Shown here: positions 1 through 7,028 of the stretch, one piece after another | Position numbering within the stretch: the stretch's first letter is position 1 | How the letters are laid out: each line of letters opens with the position of its first letter | NCBI GenBank assembly: GCA_021791235.1 | Contig: JAJYXA010000568.1 | Coordinates: 1-15,204, forward strand | Reading direction: 5' to 3' | Source of the DNA: Pseudomonadota bacterium | Lineage (GTDB): Bacteria; Pseudomonadota; Gammaproteobacteria; Burkholderiales; Thiobacillaceae | DNA length: 15,204 nt | Program-made: the position numbers and the translations under genes | Notes under the pieces: generated by a model | Told to the model about the DNA's origin: nothing | The model's input: only the letters and a program-made list of their open reading frames with translations | Database searches by the model: none

Positions 1-2
1 CC

Positions 3-636
3 GCTTCAAGACCTACGGAGTGGAGCATCGAACTTCTGCGCGAGCTTGAATGGAAGCGCTTCGAGGATGTCTGCCAGAAGTTCTACGAGTCGAAAGGCAT
101 CAAGAGCGGAACCACCCCGCTCGGCCCCGATGGCGGCATTGACATTCGCCTGTATCAGGACGACTCGGGCAAGGCGAGTTCGATTGTTCAATGCAAGGCG
201 TGGGGTGGGCGCAATGTCGGCGTCAAGCCTGTTCGCGAACTGCTGGGCGTAATGGCCCACGAGAAGGTTGAAAAGGCGTTCTTCATGGCATCGGGCAACT
301 TCACCGACGAGGCGAAAGCGTTTGCCCAAAGCAATCGGATCACGCTCATCAACGGCGAAATGCTGGTGACCATGATCAAGCGTTTGCCAGATGCGCAGCG
401 CCAAGCCTTGTTGGTTTTTGCCACCGAAGGCGACTTCACCACGCCGACGTGCCCATCCTGCGGCATCAAGATGCGGCGTGTTCCGGGCACCAGCGGCAGA
501 CCTGATTTTTGGGGTTGCCAGAACTACCCCCCGGTGCAGACAAAAACTCGGAATGCGTGCCGCCGATGTACTGCCAGCCGCAGGTTTCGCTTGCCGTCAG
601 GAGCCGATCTCCGGAGCTCCAGAGCCGGGCAACTAG
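3..636 (+). pseudogene. Mrr-type restriction endonuclease with C-terminal zinc ribbon; 5' end outside window, frameshifted near 3' end
   Basis: The frame is open from base 3, so the start lies upstream. The visible protein has an Mrr-like nuclease core: a conserved entry segment (LEWKRFEDVCQKFY), then GPDGGIDIRL and, after a short loop, QCKAW. This is the D...(Q/E)xK catalytic pattern of Mrr/PD-(D/E)XK enzymes, which cut foreign or modified DNA. A C4 zinc ribbon of the topoisomerase type follows: CPSCG at 450-464 and FWGC ending at 518. Right after NYP the frame breaks. The original frame reads PPVQTKT and runs to a stop at 648-650. The +1 frame reads RC at 532-537, supplying the expected fourth cysteine, and stops at 634-636. 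Removing one C from the C6 run at 527-532 rejoins the two. This may be a sequencing error or a real inactivating or phase-variable slip. GC is lower than in the operons to the right, consistent with transfer. The family call is fairly sure; the substrate is unknown. Confidence 0.75.
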
Positions 637-656
637 CATCGCTGTCATAGGGCAAA

Positions 657-1283
657 ATGAGCATTCATGCGGTCATAGACTTTGAAACGACCGGCCTCTC
701 CCCGGCGCTTGGGGCGAGGCCGACGGAAGTCGCGATCGTCATCATCGACGGCGGCGTGATCATCGATCGTTTCCAGAGTCTGATGAACCCGGGTGTTGCC
801 ATTCCCCGCGACATACAGGCACTGACCGGCATCACCAATGAAATGGTCCGCGAGGCCCCCACGGTGGAGGCGGTGATGCGCGATGCTCTGCGCTTCGTCG
901 GCTCCCATCCGATGGTTGCGCACAATGCCGCCTTCGACAGCAAGTTCTGGGACGCCGAGCTAGGCCGGATACATGGCAGGCGAAAGCAGGAATTTGCCTG
1001 TTCCATGCTCCTGGCCCGACGCCTTTTCCCCGAAGCGCCTAACCACAAGTTGGCCACCCTCGTGCGTACCCTGGGTTTGCCCGCGACAGGTCGCTTCCAT
1101 CGCGCATTGGCCGACGCCGAAGCCACAGCGCATCTGCTGCTGCACATCCAGCAGGAACTCCAGCGCCGCTTTCGGCTCTCGGCGGTGAGCCACGAACTGC
1201 TGCTTGCGCTACAAGCCGCAAATCGCGCCCAACTCGATGCCTGCATCCGCCGCTATCGGGGCAGTGAAAAGCGAGCTATGTGA
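657..1283 (+). CDS. DnaQ-type DEDDh 3'-5' exonuclease (DNA polymerase III epsilon-like)
   Basis: A 208-residue protein with all three exonuclease motifs of the DEDDh superfamily: Exo I DFETTG (D8, E10), Exo II HNAAFDSKFW (D94) and Exo III HRALADAEAT (H148, D153). Members remove nucleotides from 3' ends using two metal ions. Length and the lack of a recognisable polymerase-binding tail fit a stand-alone exonuclease of the epsilon-like group rather than the replicative proofreading subunit itself, though that distinction is an inference. The C-terminal 40 residues are helical-looking and not recognised. The ATG at 657 lies 6 bases after the out-of-frame stop of the preceding Mrr-like gene, with only a weak AGGG upstream, so the two may be co-transcribed. 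Both sit in the less GC-rich left edge, and a nuclease pair of this kind could belong to a defence or DNA-repair islet, but nothing proves this. Confidence 0.85.
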   Translation: MSIHAVIDFETTGLSPALGARPTEVAIVIIDGGVIIDRFQSLMNPGVAIPRDIQALTGITNEMVREAPTVEAVMRDALRFVGSHPMVAHNAAFDSKFWDAELGRIHGRRKQEFACSMLLARRLFPEAPNHKLATLVRTLGLPATGRFHRALADAEATAHLLLHIQQELQRRFRLSAVSHELLLALQAANRAQLDACIRRYRGSEKRAM

Positions 1284-1344
1284 TGCGCGTACAAGGGCTC
1301 CGGAAATGCGCGGGTAGACCGGCGGCGGGTCGGCGGCATTGGGC

Positions 1345-1374
1345 TTGTGTATTTGCGATCAGGGCTGCTAGAGT
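1345..1374 (+). promoter_or_regulatory. Possible sigma-70 promoter for the CBS-protein/ureohydrolase genes
   Basis: A TTGTGT box (1345-1350) stands 18 bases before TAGAGT (1369-1374). The latter is preceded by TG plus one base, an extended -10 arrangement. It lies about 30 bases before a strong GGAGGAG ribosome site and the ATG at 1408. The match is partial and was found by eye. The 124-base gap after the exonuclease gene otherwise shows no clear terminator or other structure. Confidence 0.3.
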
Positions 1375-1407
1375 GGTGCCGTCACTACCCGGACCGGAGG
1401 AGTCAAA

Positions 1408-1836
1408 ATGAAAACCGTTAGACAACTGCTGGCAGCGAAGAGCGGCGGCTTGCGCACCATCACCTCCGCCACCCACGTGATCGAGGCGCTGAAACTGATG
1501 GCGGCGCACGACATCGGCGCTCTGCTGGTCGTCGATGAGGGACGGCTGGTGGGCATCATGTCGGAGCGGGACTACGCGCGCAAGGTCGCGCTGCTCGGCA
1601 AGTCCTCGTCCGACATTTCGGTGGCCGAGATCATGACCGCCAAGGTGACCAGCGTGCGCCCCGAGCAGACGGTGGACGAGTGCATGCAACTGATGACCGA
1701 GGGGCGCTTCCGCCATCTGCCGGTGATCGACCACGGCAAGCTCGCCGGCATCCTCTCGATCGGCGACCTGGTCAAGGAGGTGATCGCCGATCAGGCGGCC
1801 GTCATCCAGTATCTGGAGACCTACATCCAGACCTGA
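1408..1836 (+). CDS. Stand-alone tandem CBS-domain protein
   Basis: A 142-residue protein made almost entirely of two CBS domains (about residues 8-62 and 72-126), joined by the VAEIMT segment typical of these pairs. Each domain ends in a nucleotide-contact-like turn (GIMSERDYARK; GILSIGDLVK), and GRFRHLPVID is the usual strand before the second. Free-standing CBS pairs usually bind adenine nucleotides (AMP, ATP, sometimes SAM or NADH) and act as energy sensors on partner proteins; no partner is visible here. The start is well supported by GGAGGAG at 1396-1402, five bases before the ATG. Only 23 bases separate its stop from the ureohydrolase start, so the two are probably co-transcribed. A role as an energy sensor for the catabolic operon is speculation. 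Family confidence is high, function unknown. Confidence 0.88.
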   Translation: MKTVRQLLAAKSGGLRTITSATHVIEALKLMAAHDIGALLVVDEGRLVGIMSERDYARKVALLGKSSSDISVAEIMTAKVTSVRPEQTVDECMQLMTEGRFRHLPVIDHGKLAGILSIGDLVKEVIADQAAVIQYLETYIQT

Positions 1837-1859
1837 GCGCGGCGCCCGGGGGCGATCAG

Positions 1860-2807
1860 ATGATGCACGCGCGGGCACACGGCTTCCCTTATCTCGCCGG
1901 CAACAGCTTTCTCGGCGTGCCGCGCGGCGACGCCGGCCGCCCTTACGCGGTGGCCGGCATTCCCTTCGACGGCGCCGTGACCAACCGTCCCGGCGCGCGC
2001 TTCGCGCCCGAGGCCATCCGGCGCGCGAGCCAAATGCTCTGCGACGGCATCCATCCGCACTTCGATGTCAGTCCGGTCGATGTCCTGACCGACCTGGGCG
2101 ACCTGGCGTTGCCCAACACCGGTCTCGAAGCGGCGCGAGCCGAACTGCAGCGCCTCGCCTTCGGGGCGCTCGGCAGCCACTACGTCTGCTGGCTGGGCGG
2201 CGACCACTCGGTGACCCTGTCGCTGCTGCGCGCCCAGCGCCAGCGGCTGGGCCGGCCGCTGGCGCTGGTGCATTTCGACGCCCATTGCGACACCTGGTCG
2301 GACCACTTCGGCGAGTCCTCGGGGCACGGCACCTGGGTCTTCGAAGCGCTCCAGGAGGGGCTGGTGATCCCCGCGGCGACGGTGCAGATCGGCATCCGTT
2401 CCTCCGGCCTCAAGGCGGCGCGGGAACACGTCAATGACGTCGGCGGCCGGGTGTTCACGGCGCGCGAGCTGCGCGGCCGGGAGAGCCCCGAGCAGATGGC
2501 GGCCATGCTGGCCGAGATCCACCGGCGCATCGAGGCCGCCGGCAATCCGCCGACCTATCTGAGCCTGGACATCGACTGCCTGGACCCCGCCTTCGCTCCC
2601 GGCACCGGCACGCCGGAACCGGGCGGCCTCAGCACCAACCAGGTGCTGACCGTGCTCGAAGCGCTGCACGACCTGCCCTGGGCCGGCATGGACTGCGTCG
2701 AGGTGTCGCCCGCTTACGACCACGCCGAGCTGACCAGCAGCGCCGCCGCGGTCTTCGTCTGGACGCACCTGTGCGGTCTGCTCGCGGCGTCGCCGCGCAG
2801 CCGATGA
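1860..2807 (+). CDS. speB: Agmatinase-family ureohydrolase
   Basis: A 315-residue manganese ureohydrolase, close to the roughly 306 residues of E. coli SpeB. The ligands of the two-metal site are present: GGDH (H116), FDAHCDT (D140, H142, D144) and SLDIDCLDP (D237, D239), followed by AFAPGTGTPEPGG. The segment GHGTWVFEALQEGL matches the SpeB region around its active-site histidine. The reaction releases urea from a guanidino compound: agmatine to putrescine in SpeB, or 4-guanidinobutyrate to GABA in guanidinobutyrase relatives. Motifs alone do not separate these. ATGATG at 1860/1863 follows a G-rich stretch; longer in-frame starts further upstream would overlap the CBS gene and are rejected. 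Its neighbours downstream (Pot transporter, GabD, omega-aminotransferase) point to polyamine or guanidino-acid breakdown rather than synthesis. The symbol is by family resemblance; a gbuA-type role is the main alternative. Confidence 0.82.
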   Translation: MMHARAHGFPYLAGNSFLGVPRGDAGRPYAVAGIPFDGAVTNRPGARFAPEAIRRASQMLCDGIHPHFDVSPVDVLTDLGDLALPNTGLEAARAELQRLAFGALGSHYVCWLGGDHSVTLSLLRAQRQRLGRPLALVHFDAHCDTWSDHFGESSGHGTWVFEALQEGLVIPAATVQIGIRSSGLKAAREHVNDVGGRVFTARELRGRESPEQMAAMLAEIHRRIEAAGNPPTYLSLDIDCLDPAFAPGTGTPEPGGLSTNQVLTVLEALHDLPWAGMDCVEVSPAYDHAELTSSAAAVFVWTHLCGLLAASPRSR

Positions 2808-2859
2808 CCGGCGGGGACGCCCGCTAGGGGAGCCTTGCCGATCGCTGCTGTTTTCGCGC

Positions 2860-2886
2860 GCCCGACTTTTGACGATAATATCGGGC
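2860..2886. promoter_or_regulatory. AT-rich palindrome, possible operator/promoter region of the transporter genes
   Basis: In an otherwise GC-rich gap, the 11-base palindrome CGATA-A-TATCG occupies 2873-2883. It lies within a wider inverted pair, GCCCGA (2860-2865) and TCGGGC (2881-2886). The embedded GATAAT (2874-2879) resembles a -10 box, but no good -35 is found 16-18 bases upstream. It could be an operator, a weak promoter or a small hairpin. No regulator gene is in the window. Confidence 0.3.
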
Positions 2887-2895
2887 TGATTTGAG

Positions 2896-2928
2896 CCACA
2901 AGCGACCCACAAGCCACCCACAAGCCCG
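2896..2928 (+). repeat. Three tandem 11-bp repeats in the leader of the binding-protein gene
   Basis: Three consecutive units begin with the identical octamer CCACAAGC at 2896, 2907 and 2918 (unit ends differ: GAC, CAC, CCG). They run directly up to the GGAGG ribosome site (2928-2932) of the next gene. The period of 11 is close to one turn of DNA helix, as expected for stacked protein sites, but a simple slippage duplication is equally possible. Confidence 0.7.
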
Positions 2929-2938
2929 GAGGAACCCC

Positions 2939-4066
2939 ATGTCGGATAGCACCTTGAAGCCGCATCGCCGTCTGCTGCGCTGCCTGTTCGCCGCATTCTG
3001 CCTGGCGGGCAGCGCTGCGCACGCGTTCGCTGCCGACGCCAAGGTTCTCAACATCTACAACTGGTCGAACTACATCGGCGACGACACCATCGCGAATTTC
3101 GAGAAGGAGACCGGCATCAAGGTGCGCTACGACACCTTCGACGGCAACGAGAACCTCCTCGCCAAGCTGATCGCGGGCAGGAGCGGTTACGACATCGTGG
3201 TGCCCTCCGCCAACTGGGCCAAGATCGAGATCGGCGGCGGCCTGTTCGCCAAGCTCGACAAGAGCAAGATCAGCACTTACGGCAATCTCTCCCCGTATGT
3301 GATGAAGCAGTTGGCGACCCTCGATCCGGGCAACCAGTACCTCGTCCCGTGGATGTGGGGCATCACCACGCTGGGCATCAACGTCGACAAGCTGAAGGCG
3401 GCGCTCGGCAATCTGCCGATGCCGGCCAACGACTGGGATCTGCTGTTCAATCCCGTGTATGCCAACAGGGCGAAGTCCTGCGGTATCTCGGTGCTCGACA
3501 CCGGCGACGAGATCTTCCCGGCCGCGCTGCGCTATATCGGCAAGCCGCCCTTCAGCAAGAACCCGGCGGACTACCAGGCGGCGGCCAGGATGCTGGCGAA
3601 GATCCGGCCGGACATCGCGCAGTTCTCCTCGTCGGGCTACATCAACGATCTGGCCAGCGGCTCGCTGTGCCTGGTGCTCGGCTGGAACGGCGACATCAGC
3701 ATCGCCGCGCGCCGGGCGGAGCAGGCCAAGAACGGCAACCACATCAAGGTGCTGCTGCCCAAGACCGGCGCCGTGCTGTTCTTCGACACCATGGCCATCC
3801 CGGTCGATGCCCCGCACCCGGAAAATGCCTACAAGTTCATCAGCTACATCTACCGGCCCGAGGTCAATGCCGGGCTGGTGAACAAGGTCTTCTACGCCAA
3901 TCCGGTGCCGGCCGCGATGAAATACATCCGGCCCGAGATCCGCGCCGACAAGACGGTGTTCATGACGCCGCAGGAGCTGGCCCGGATGGTGCCGCCGGAA
4001 GCGGTGAGCAACGACATCCGGCGCATCCGCACCCGCCTCTACACGACCTTCAAGACCGGTCTCTGA
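2939..4066 (+). CDS. potF: PotF-type polyamine ABC transporter, periplasmic binding protein
   Basis: A 375-residue secreted solute-binding protein (E. coli PotF is 370). It starts with a basic n-region (KPHRRLLR), a hydrophobic core and a likely Sec cleavage site after residue 31 (AFA|AD). The mature protein begins with the PotF pattern VLNIYNWSNYIGDDTI. Conserved ligand-pocket segments follow: SGYDIVVP, CGISVLDTGDEIF (the PotF glutamate is kept), GWNGD and LFFDTMA (PotF aspartates 247 and 278 are kept). The terminal VFYANPVPAA is also family-typical. Where PotF has NWSD, this protein has NWSN, so one acidic residue near the ligand is lost. The ATG at 2939 is chosen for the GGAGG seven bases upstream and the good signal peptide. 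The ATPase gene starts 2 bases after its stop. It should capture putrescine or a related cation in the periplasm; exact specificity is uncertain. Confidence 0.88.
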   Translation: MSDSTLKPHRRLLRCLFAAFCLAGSAAHAFAADAKVLNIYNWSNYIGDDTIANFEKETGIKVRYDTFDGNENLLAKLIAGRSGYDIVVPSANWAKIEIGGGLFAKLDKSKISTYGNLSPYVMKQLATLDPGNQYLVPWMWGITTLGINVDKLKAALGNLPMPANDWDLLFNPVYANRAKSCGISVLDTGDEIFPAALRYIGKPPFSKNPADYQAAARMLAKIRPDIAQFSSSGYINDLASGSLCLVLGWNGDISIAARRAEQAKNGNHIKVLLPKTGAVLFFDTMAIPVDAPHPENAYKFISYIYRPEVNAGLVNKVFYANPVPAAMKYIRPEIRADKTVFMTPQELARMVPPEAVSNDIRRIRTRLYTTFKTGL

Positions 4067-4068
4067 TC

Positions 4069-5223
4069 ATGCCGCAGACGAACCAGGCTTTGCTCGGGGA
4101 GGGCGAGGCTGCGCACCGGGACATCGCCGGCCGGACCGGGGACGGCAGCTTCGTCCGCATCGACCGTCTGACCAAGCGCTTCGACGAGGTCGCCGCGGTC
4201 GACGGCGTCTCCATCGACATCAGGAAGGGCGAGATCTTCGCGTTGCTCGGCTCGTCGGGCTGCGGCAAATCCACGCTGCTGCGGATGCTGGCGGGCTTCG
4301 AGACGCCGACGGCCGGCAGCATCCAGCTCGAGGGCGCGGAGATCTCCCCACTGCCGCCCTACGAGCGGCCGATCAACATGATGTTCCAGTCCTACGCGCT
4401 GTTTCCCCACCTCACCGTGTTCGAGAACGTCGCCTTCGGTCTCAAGCGCGACCGGATGTCCAGGGACCGGATCGCCGAGACCGTCGAGGCGATGCTCAAC
4501 ATCGTGCAGTTGAAGCCCTACGCCAAGCGCAAGCCGCACCAGCTCTCCGGCGGCCAGCAGCAGCGCGTCGCGCTGGCGCGCTGTCTGGCCAAGCGGCCGA
4601 AGCTGCTGCTGCTCGACGAACCGCTGGGCGCCCTGGACCGCAAGCTGCGCGAGCAGACGCAGTTCGAGCTGCACAACATCATCAAGAAGGTCGGCGTCAC
4701 CTGCGTGTTGGTGACCCACGACCAGGAGGAGGCCATCACCATGGCCGACCGGATCGCGGTGATGAGCAACGGCCGCTTCCTCCAGGTCGGGCAGCCGCAC
4801 GAGATCTACGAGACGCCGAACTGCCGCTTCGTCGCCGACTTCATCGGCAACGTCAATCTGTTCGACGGCACGATCGAGGCGGTCGCGCCCGATCACTGCG
4901 TCGTGGCGACCAACGGCGGCAGGCTCACCGTCGGCCACGGCATCACCGGCGGCCCGGGCATGGCAGTCTCCGTCGCGCTGCGCCCGGAGAAGATCGAGCT
5001 GAGCCGCGAGCCGCCCGCGGATCGGGCCAGCAACTGCTTTTCCGGCAGGATCGCGGACAGCGGCTATTTCGGCCGCTATTCGGTCTACCGCGTGACGCTG
5101 GCCGGCGGCATGAAGCTGCAGGTCGCGATCACCCACAGCGAGCGCAACGGCGATCTGTTCGTGAGCGGCGAGGAGGTCTATGCCACCTGTCAGCCGGAAT
5201 CCCTGGTCGTGCTGGGCGCCTGA
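4069..5223 (+). CDS. potG: PotG/PotA-type polyamine ABC transporter ATPase
   Basis: A 384-residue ABC ATPase (PotG is 377) that powers import through the neighbouring permeases. In order: Walker [10 protein letters not shown] (61-69), Q-loop in [11 protein letters not shown] (Q107), signature LSGGQQQR (159-166), Walker B LLLLDEP (179-185), D-loop GALD and H-loop VTHDQEEA (H217). A C-terminal TOBE-type domain (about 290-384) includes [13 protein letters not shown], the usual MalK/PotA-family regulatory part. The start at 4069 lies 2 bases after the binding-protein stop, giving a 30-residue lead before the ABC domain; much longer upstream in-frame extensions lie across the binding-protein gene and are rejected. 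The stop is followed 7 bases later by the permease ATG. Placement between PotF-like and PotH/I-like genes supports the polyamine assignment. Confidence 0.92.
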   Translation: MPQTNQALLGEGEAAHRDIAGRTGDGSFVRIDRLTKRFDEVAAVDGVSIDIRKGEIFALLGSSGCGKSTLLRMLAGFETPTAGSIQLEGAEISPLPPYERPINMMFQSYALFPHLTVFENVAFGLKRDRMSRDRIAETVEAMLNIVQLKPYAKRKPHQLSGGQQQRVALARCLAKRPKLLLLDEPLGALDRKLREQTQFELHNIIKKVGVTCVLVTHDQEEAITMADRIAVMSNGRFLQVGQPHEIYETPNCRFVADFIGNVNLFDGTIEAVAPDHCVVATNGGRLTVGHGITGGPGMAVSVALRPEKIELSREPPADRASNCFSGRIADSGYFGRYSVYRVTLAGGMKLQVAITHSERNGDLFVSGEEVYATCQPESLVVLGA

Positions 5224-5230
5224 GGCGGAC

Positions 5231-6154
5231 ATGGACATCCCGAACAGCCTGCGGCGCAGCGCCCACGCACTCACCCACGACTGGGGCAGGCGCACCGTCA
5301 TCGGCATTCCCTACCTGTTCCTGTTCGTGCTGTTTACCGTGCCCTTCCTGGTGGTGCTGAAGCTCAGCGTGTCCGAGACCGACGGCATCCGTTTCCTGGA
5401 TCTGCTCAGCTACGCAGACGGCGTGGTCCATCTCAAGATCAAGCTGTCGAACTACCTCTTCCTCGGCAGCGATCCGCTCTACGTCGAGACCTACTGGTCG
5501 TCGATCAAGTTCGCCGGGATCAATACCCTCATCTGCCTGGCGATCGGCTATCCCTTCGCCTACTTCATGGCGCGCTCGCCGGCCAATCGGCGGCCGGCGC
5601 TGCTGATGCTGGTGTCGCTGCCGTTCTGGACCTCCTACCTGCTGCGCGTCTATGCCTGGAAGGGCCTGCTCGACGACCAGGGGGTGTTCAACAACGTCCT
5701 GATCTGGCTGCACCTGATCCACCAGCCGATCAGGATGATGCACACGGCCTTCTCGATGACCATCGGCATGGTCTACGCCTACCTGCCGTTCATGATCCTG
5801 CCGCTCTACGCCAACCTGGTGAAGATGGATCTGCGCCTGCTCGAGGCGGCCCAGGATCTGGGCGCCACCCCGTGGCAGACCTTCTGGCTGGTGACCGTGC
5901 CGCTGTCGAAGAACGGCATCATCGCCGGCGCCATGCTGGTGTTCATTCCGAGCATGGGCGAGTACGTCATCCCCGAACTGCTCGGCGGCCCCAGCACCCT
6001 GATGATCGGCCGCGTGCTGTGGGACGAATTCTTCAGCAACAACGACTGGGCGATGGCCTCGGCCGTGGCGGTCTCCATGGTGATGCTGATCCTGGTACCG
6101 CTGGCGATCTTCTACCGTTACCGGGCCGATACCGGCGGCGTCAGAGGGGTATGA
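5231..6154 (+). CDS. potH: PotH-type polyamine ABC transporter permease
   Basis: A 307-residue inner-membrane protein (PotH is 317) of the binding-protein-dependent permease family. Six hydrophobic segments can be seen, beginning near residues 23-45 (IGIPYLFLFVLFTVPFLVVL) and ending near 278-296. The cytoplasmic EAA loop, EAAQDLGATPWQTFWL (205-220), docks on the ATPase. The large first periplasmic loop (about 46-92) is usual for this family. The ATG at 5231 follows the ATPase stop by 7 bases, with the GAGGCGG-like stretch at 5223-5229 as a possible ribosome site. It forms the pore with the PotI-type permease downstream, which starts 3 bases after its stop. Confidence 0.9.
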   Translation: MDIPNSLRRSAHALTHDWGRRTVIGIPYLFLFVLFTVPFLVVLKLSVSETDGIRFLDLLSYADGVVHLKIKLSNYLFLGSDPLYVETYWSSIKFAGINTLICLAIGYPFAYFMARSPANRRPALLMLVSLPFWTSYLLRVYAWKGLLDDQGVFNNVLIWLHLIHQPIRMMHTAFSMTIGMVYAYLPFMILPLYANLVKMDLRLLEAAQDLGATPWQTFWLVTVPLSKNGIIAGAMLVFIPSMGEYVIPELLGGPSTLMIGRVLWDEFFSNNDWAMASAVAVSMVMLILVPLAIFYRYRADTGGVRGV

Positions 6155-6157
6155 GCG

Positions 6158-7003
6158 ATGACTAGCCGCTTGGGCAAGGCCTGGCTGATCGCCGGCTACT
6201 TCTTCCTCTACCTGCCGATCGTGACCCTGATCGTGTATTCGTTCAACGACTCGAAGATGGTCATGCTCTGGGGCGGCTTCACCTTCAAGTGGTACGGAGT
6301 CATCGCGCACGACACCGAGGTTCTGGACGCCTTCAAGTTGTCGCTCAGGATAGCGCTCTTGAGCGCCACCGCCTCGGTGCTGCTGGGCACGCTCGCCGCC
6401 TTCGCCATGGTGCGCTACCAGGACTTCTGGGGCAAGACCGCGTTCTCGGCGCACATCAACGCGCCGCTGGTGGTGCCCGAGGTGATCACCGGACTGTCGC
6501 TGCTGTTGTTCTTCGTCACCTGCGAGCGCCTGTTCGGCTGGCCCGACCGCGGCGTCCTGACCATCTGGGCCGGCCACACCTCGGTGGGCATGGCCTACGC
6601 CGCGGTGGTCATCCAGTCGCGGCTGCTGGAGATGGACAAGTCGCTGGAGGAGGCGGCGATGGATCTGGGCTGCAAGCCCTTCCAGGTGTTCTATCTGGTC
6701 ACCCTGCCGCTGATCGCGCAGTCGCTGCTGGCGGCGTGGCTCTTGACCTTCACCCTGTCGCTGGACGACGTGGTGTCCACCGCCTTCCTCTCCGGACCGG
6801 GCTCCACCACGCTGCCCATCGTCATCCTGTCGCGCGCCCGGCTGGGGCTGGATCCGACCGTCAATGCGATCGCCACGATCACCGTGGCGGTGGTCTCGGT
6901 CGCGGTGTTCGCCGGCAGCCTGTGGCTCTCCCGGCAGGAGACCCGGCGCGCGCAGGAACAGGCGGCGGCCTACCGCGAGGGCATGCAGCAAGTCGCCGCC
7001 TAA
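6158..7003 (+). CDS. potI: PotI-type polyamine ABC transporter permease
   Basis: 281 residues, the same length as E. coli PotI. The first membrane segment (about 8-28) runs into YSFND, a PotC/PotI hallmark. Further segments lie near 60-85, 103-121, 138-153, 188-203 and 238-257. The EAA loop is EEAAMDLGCKPFQVFYL (164-180), and SLDDVV (201-206) is the conserved family signature. AGAGGGG at 6142-6149 provides a good ribosome site 8 bases before the ATG. With the PotH-type protein it makes the heterodimeric channel. The stop at 7003 is followed by a 25-base gap with its own ribosome site for gabD, so transcription probably continues. Confidence 0.92.
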   Translation: MTSRLGKAWLIAGYFFLYLPIVTLIVYSFNDSKMVMLWGGFTFKWYGVIAHDTEVLDAFKLSLRIALLSATASVLLGTLAAFAMVRYQDFWGKTAFSAHINAPLVVPEVITGLSLLLFFVTCERLFGWPDRGVLTIWAGHTSVGMAYAAVVIQSRLLEMDKSLEEAAMDLGCKPFQVFYLVTLPLIAQSLLAAWLLTFTLSLDDVVSTAFLSGPGSTTLPIVILSRARLGLDPTVNAIATITVAVVSVAVFAGSLWLSRQETRRAQEQAAAYREGMQQVAA

Positions 7004-7028
7004 GGCATTTTCTTCAGAGGAACCGTCC

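Noticed and set aside
1680..1859. Upstream ATG extending the ureohydrolase by 60 codons
   Set aside because: It overlaps the CBS-protein gene out of frame. ATG 1860 gives the family length and N-terminus.
2808..2830. Small hairpin GCGGG (2811-2815) / CCCGC (2820-2824) after the ureohydrolase stop as a terminator
   Set aside because: Only a 5-bp stem with no T-run; chance occurrence is likely in DNA of this GC content.
2869..2897. TTGACG at 2869-2874 as a -35 box for the transporter genes
   Set aside because: No acceptable -10 hexamer lies 16-18 bases downstream; the region is kept only as a possible operator.
2896..2928. Tandem 11-mers as a CRISPR array
   Set aside because: Units are far too short, have no unique spacers, and no cas gene is present.
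3349..4068. Long N-terminal extension of the ATPase frame across the binding-protein gene
   Set aside because: The ABC domain begins only after 4069, and the upstream translation is a repetitive out-of-frame shadow of the PotF-like gene.
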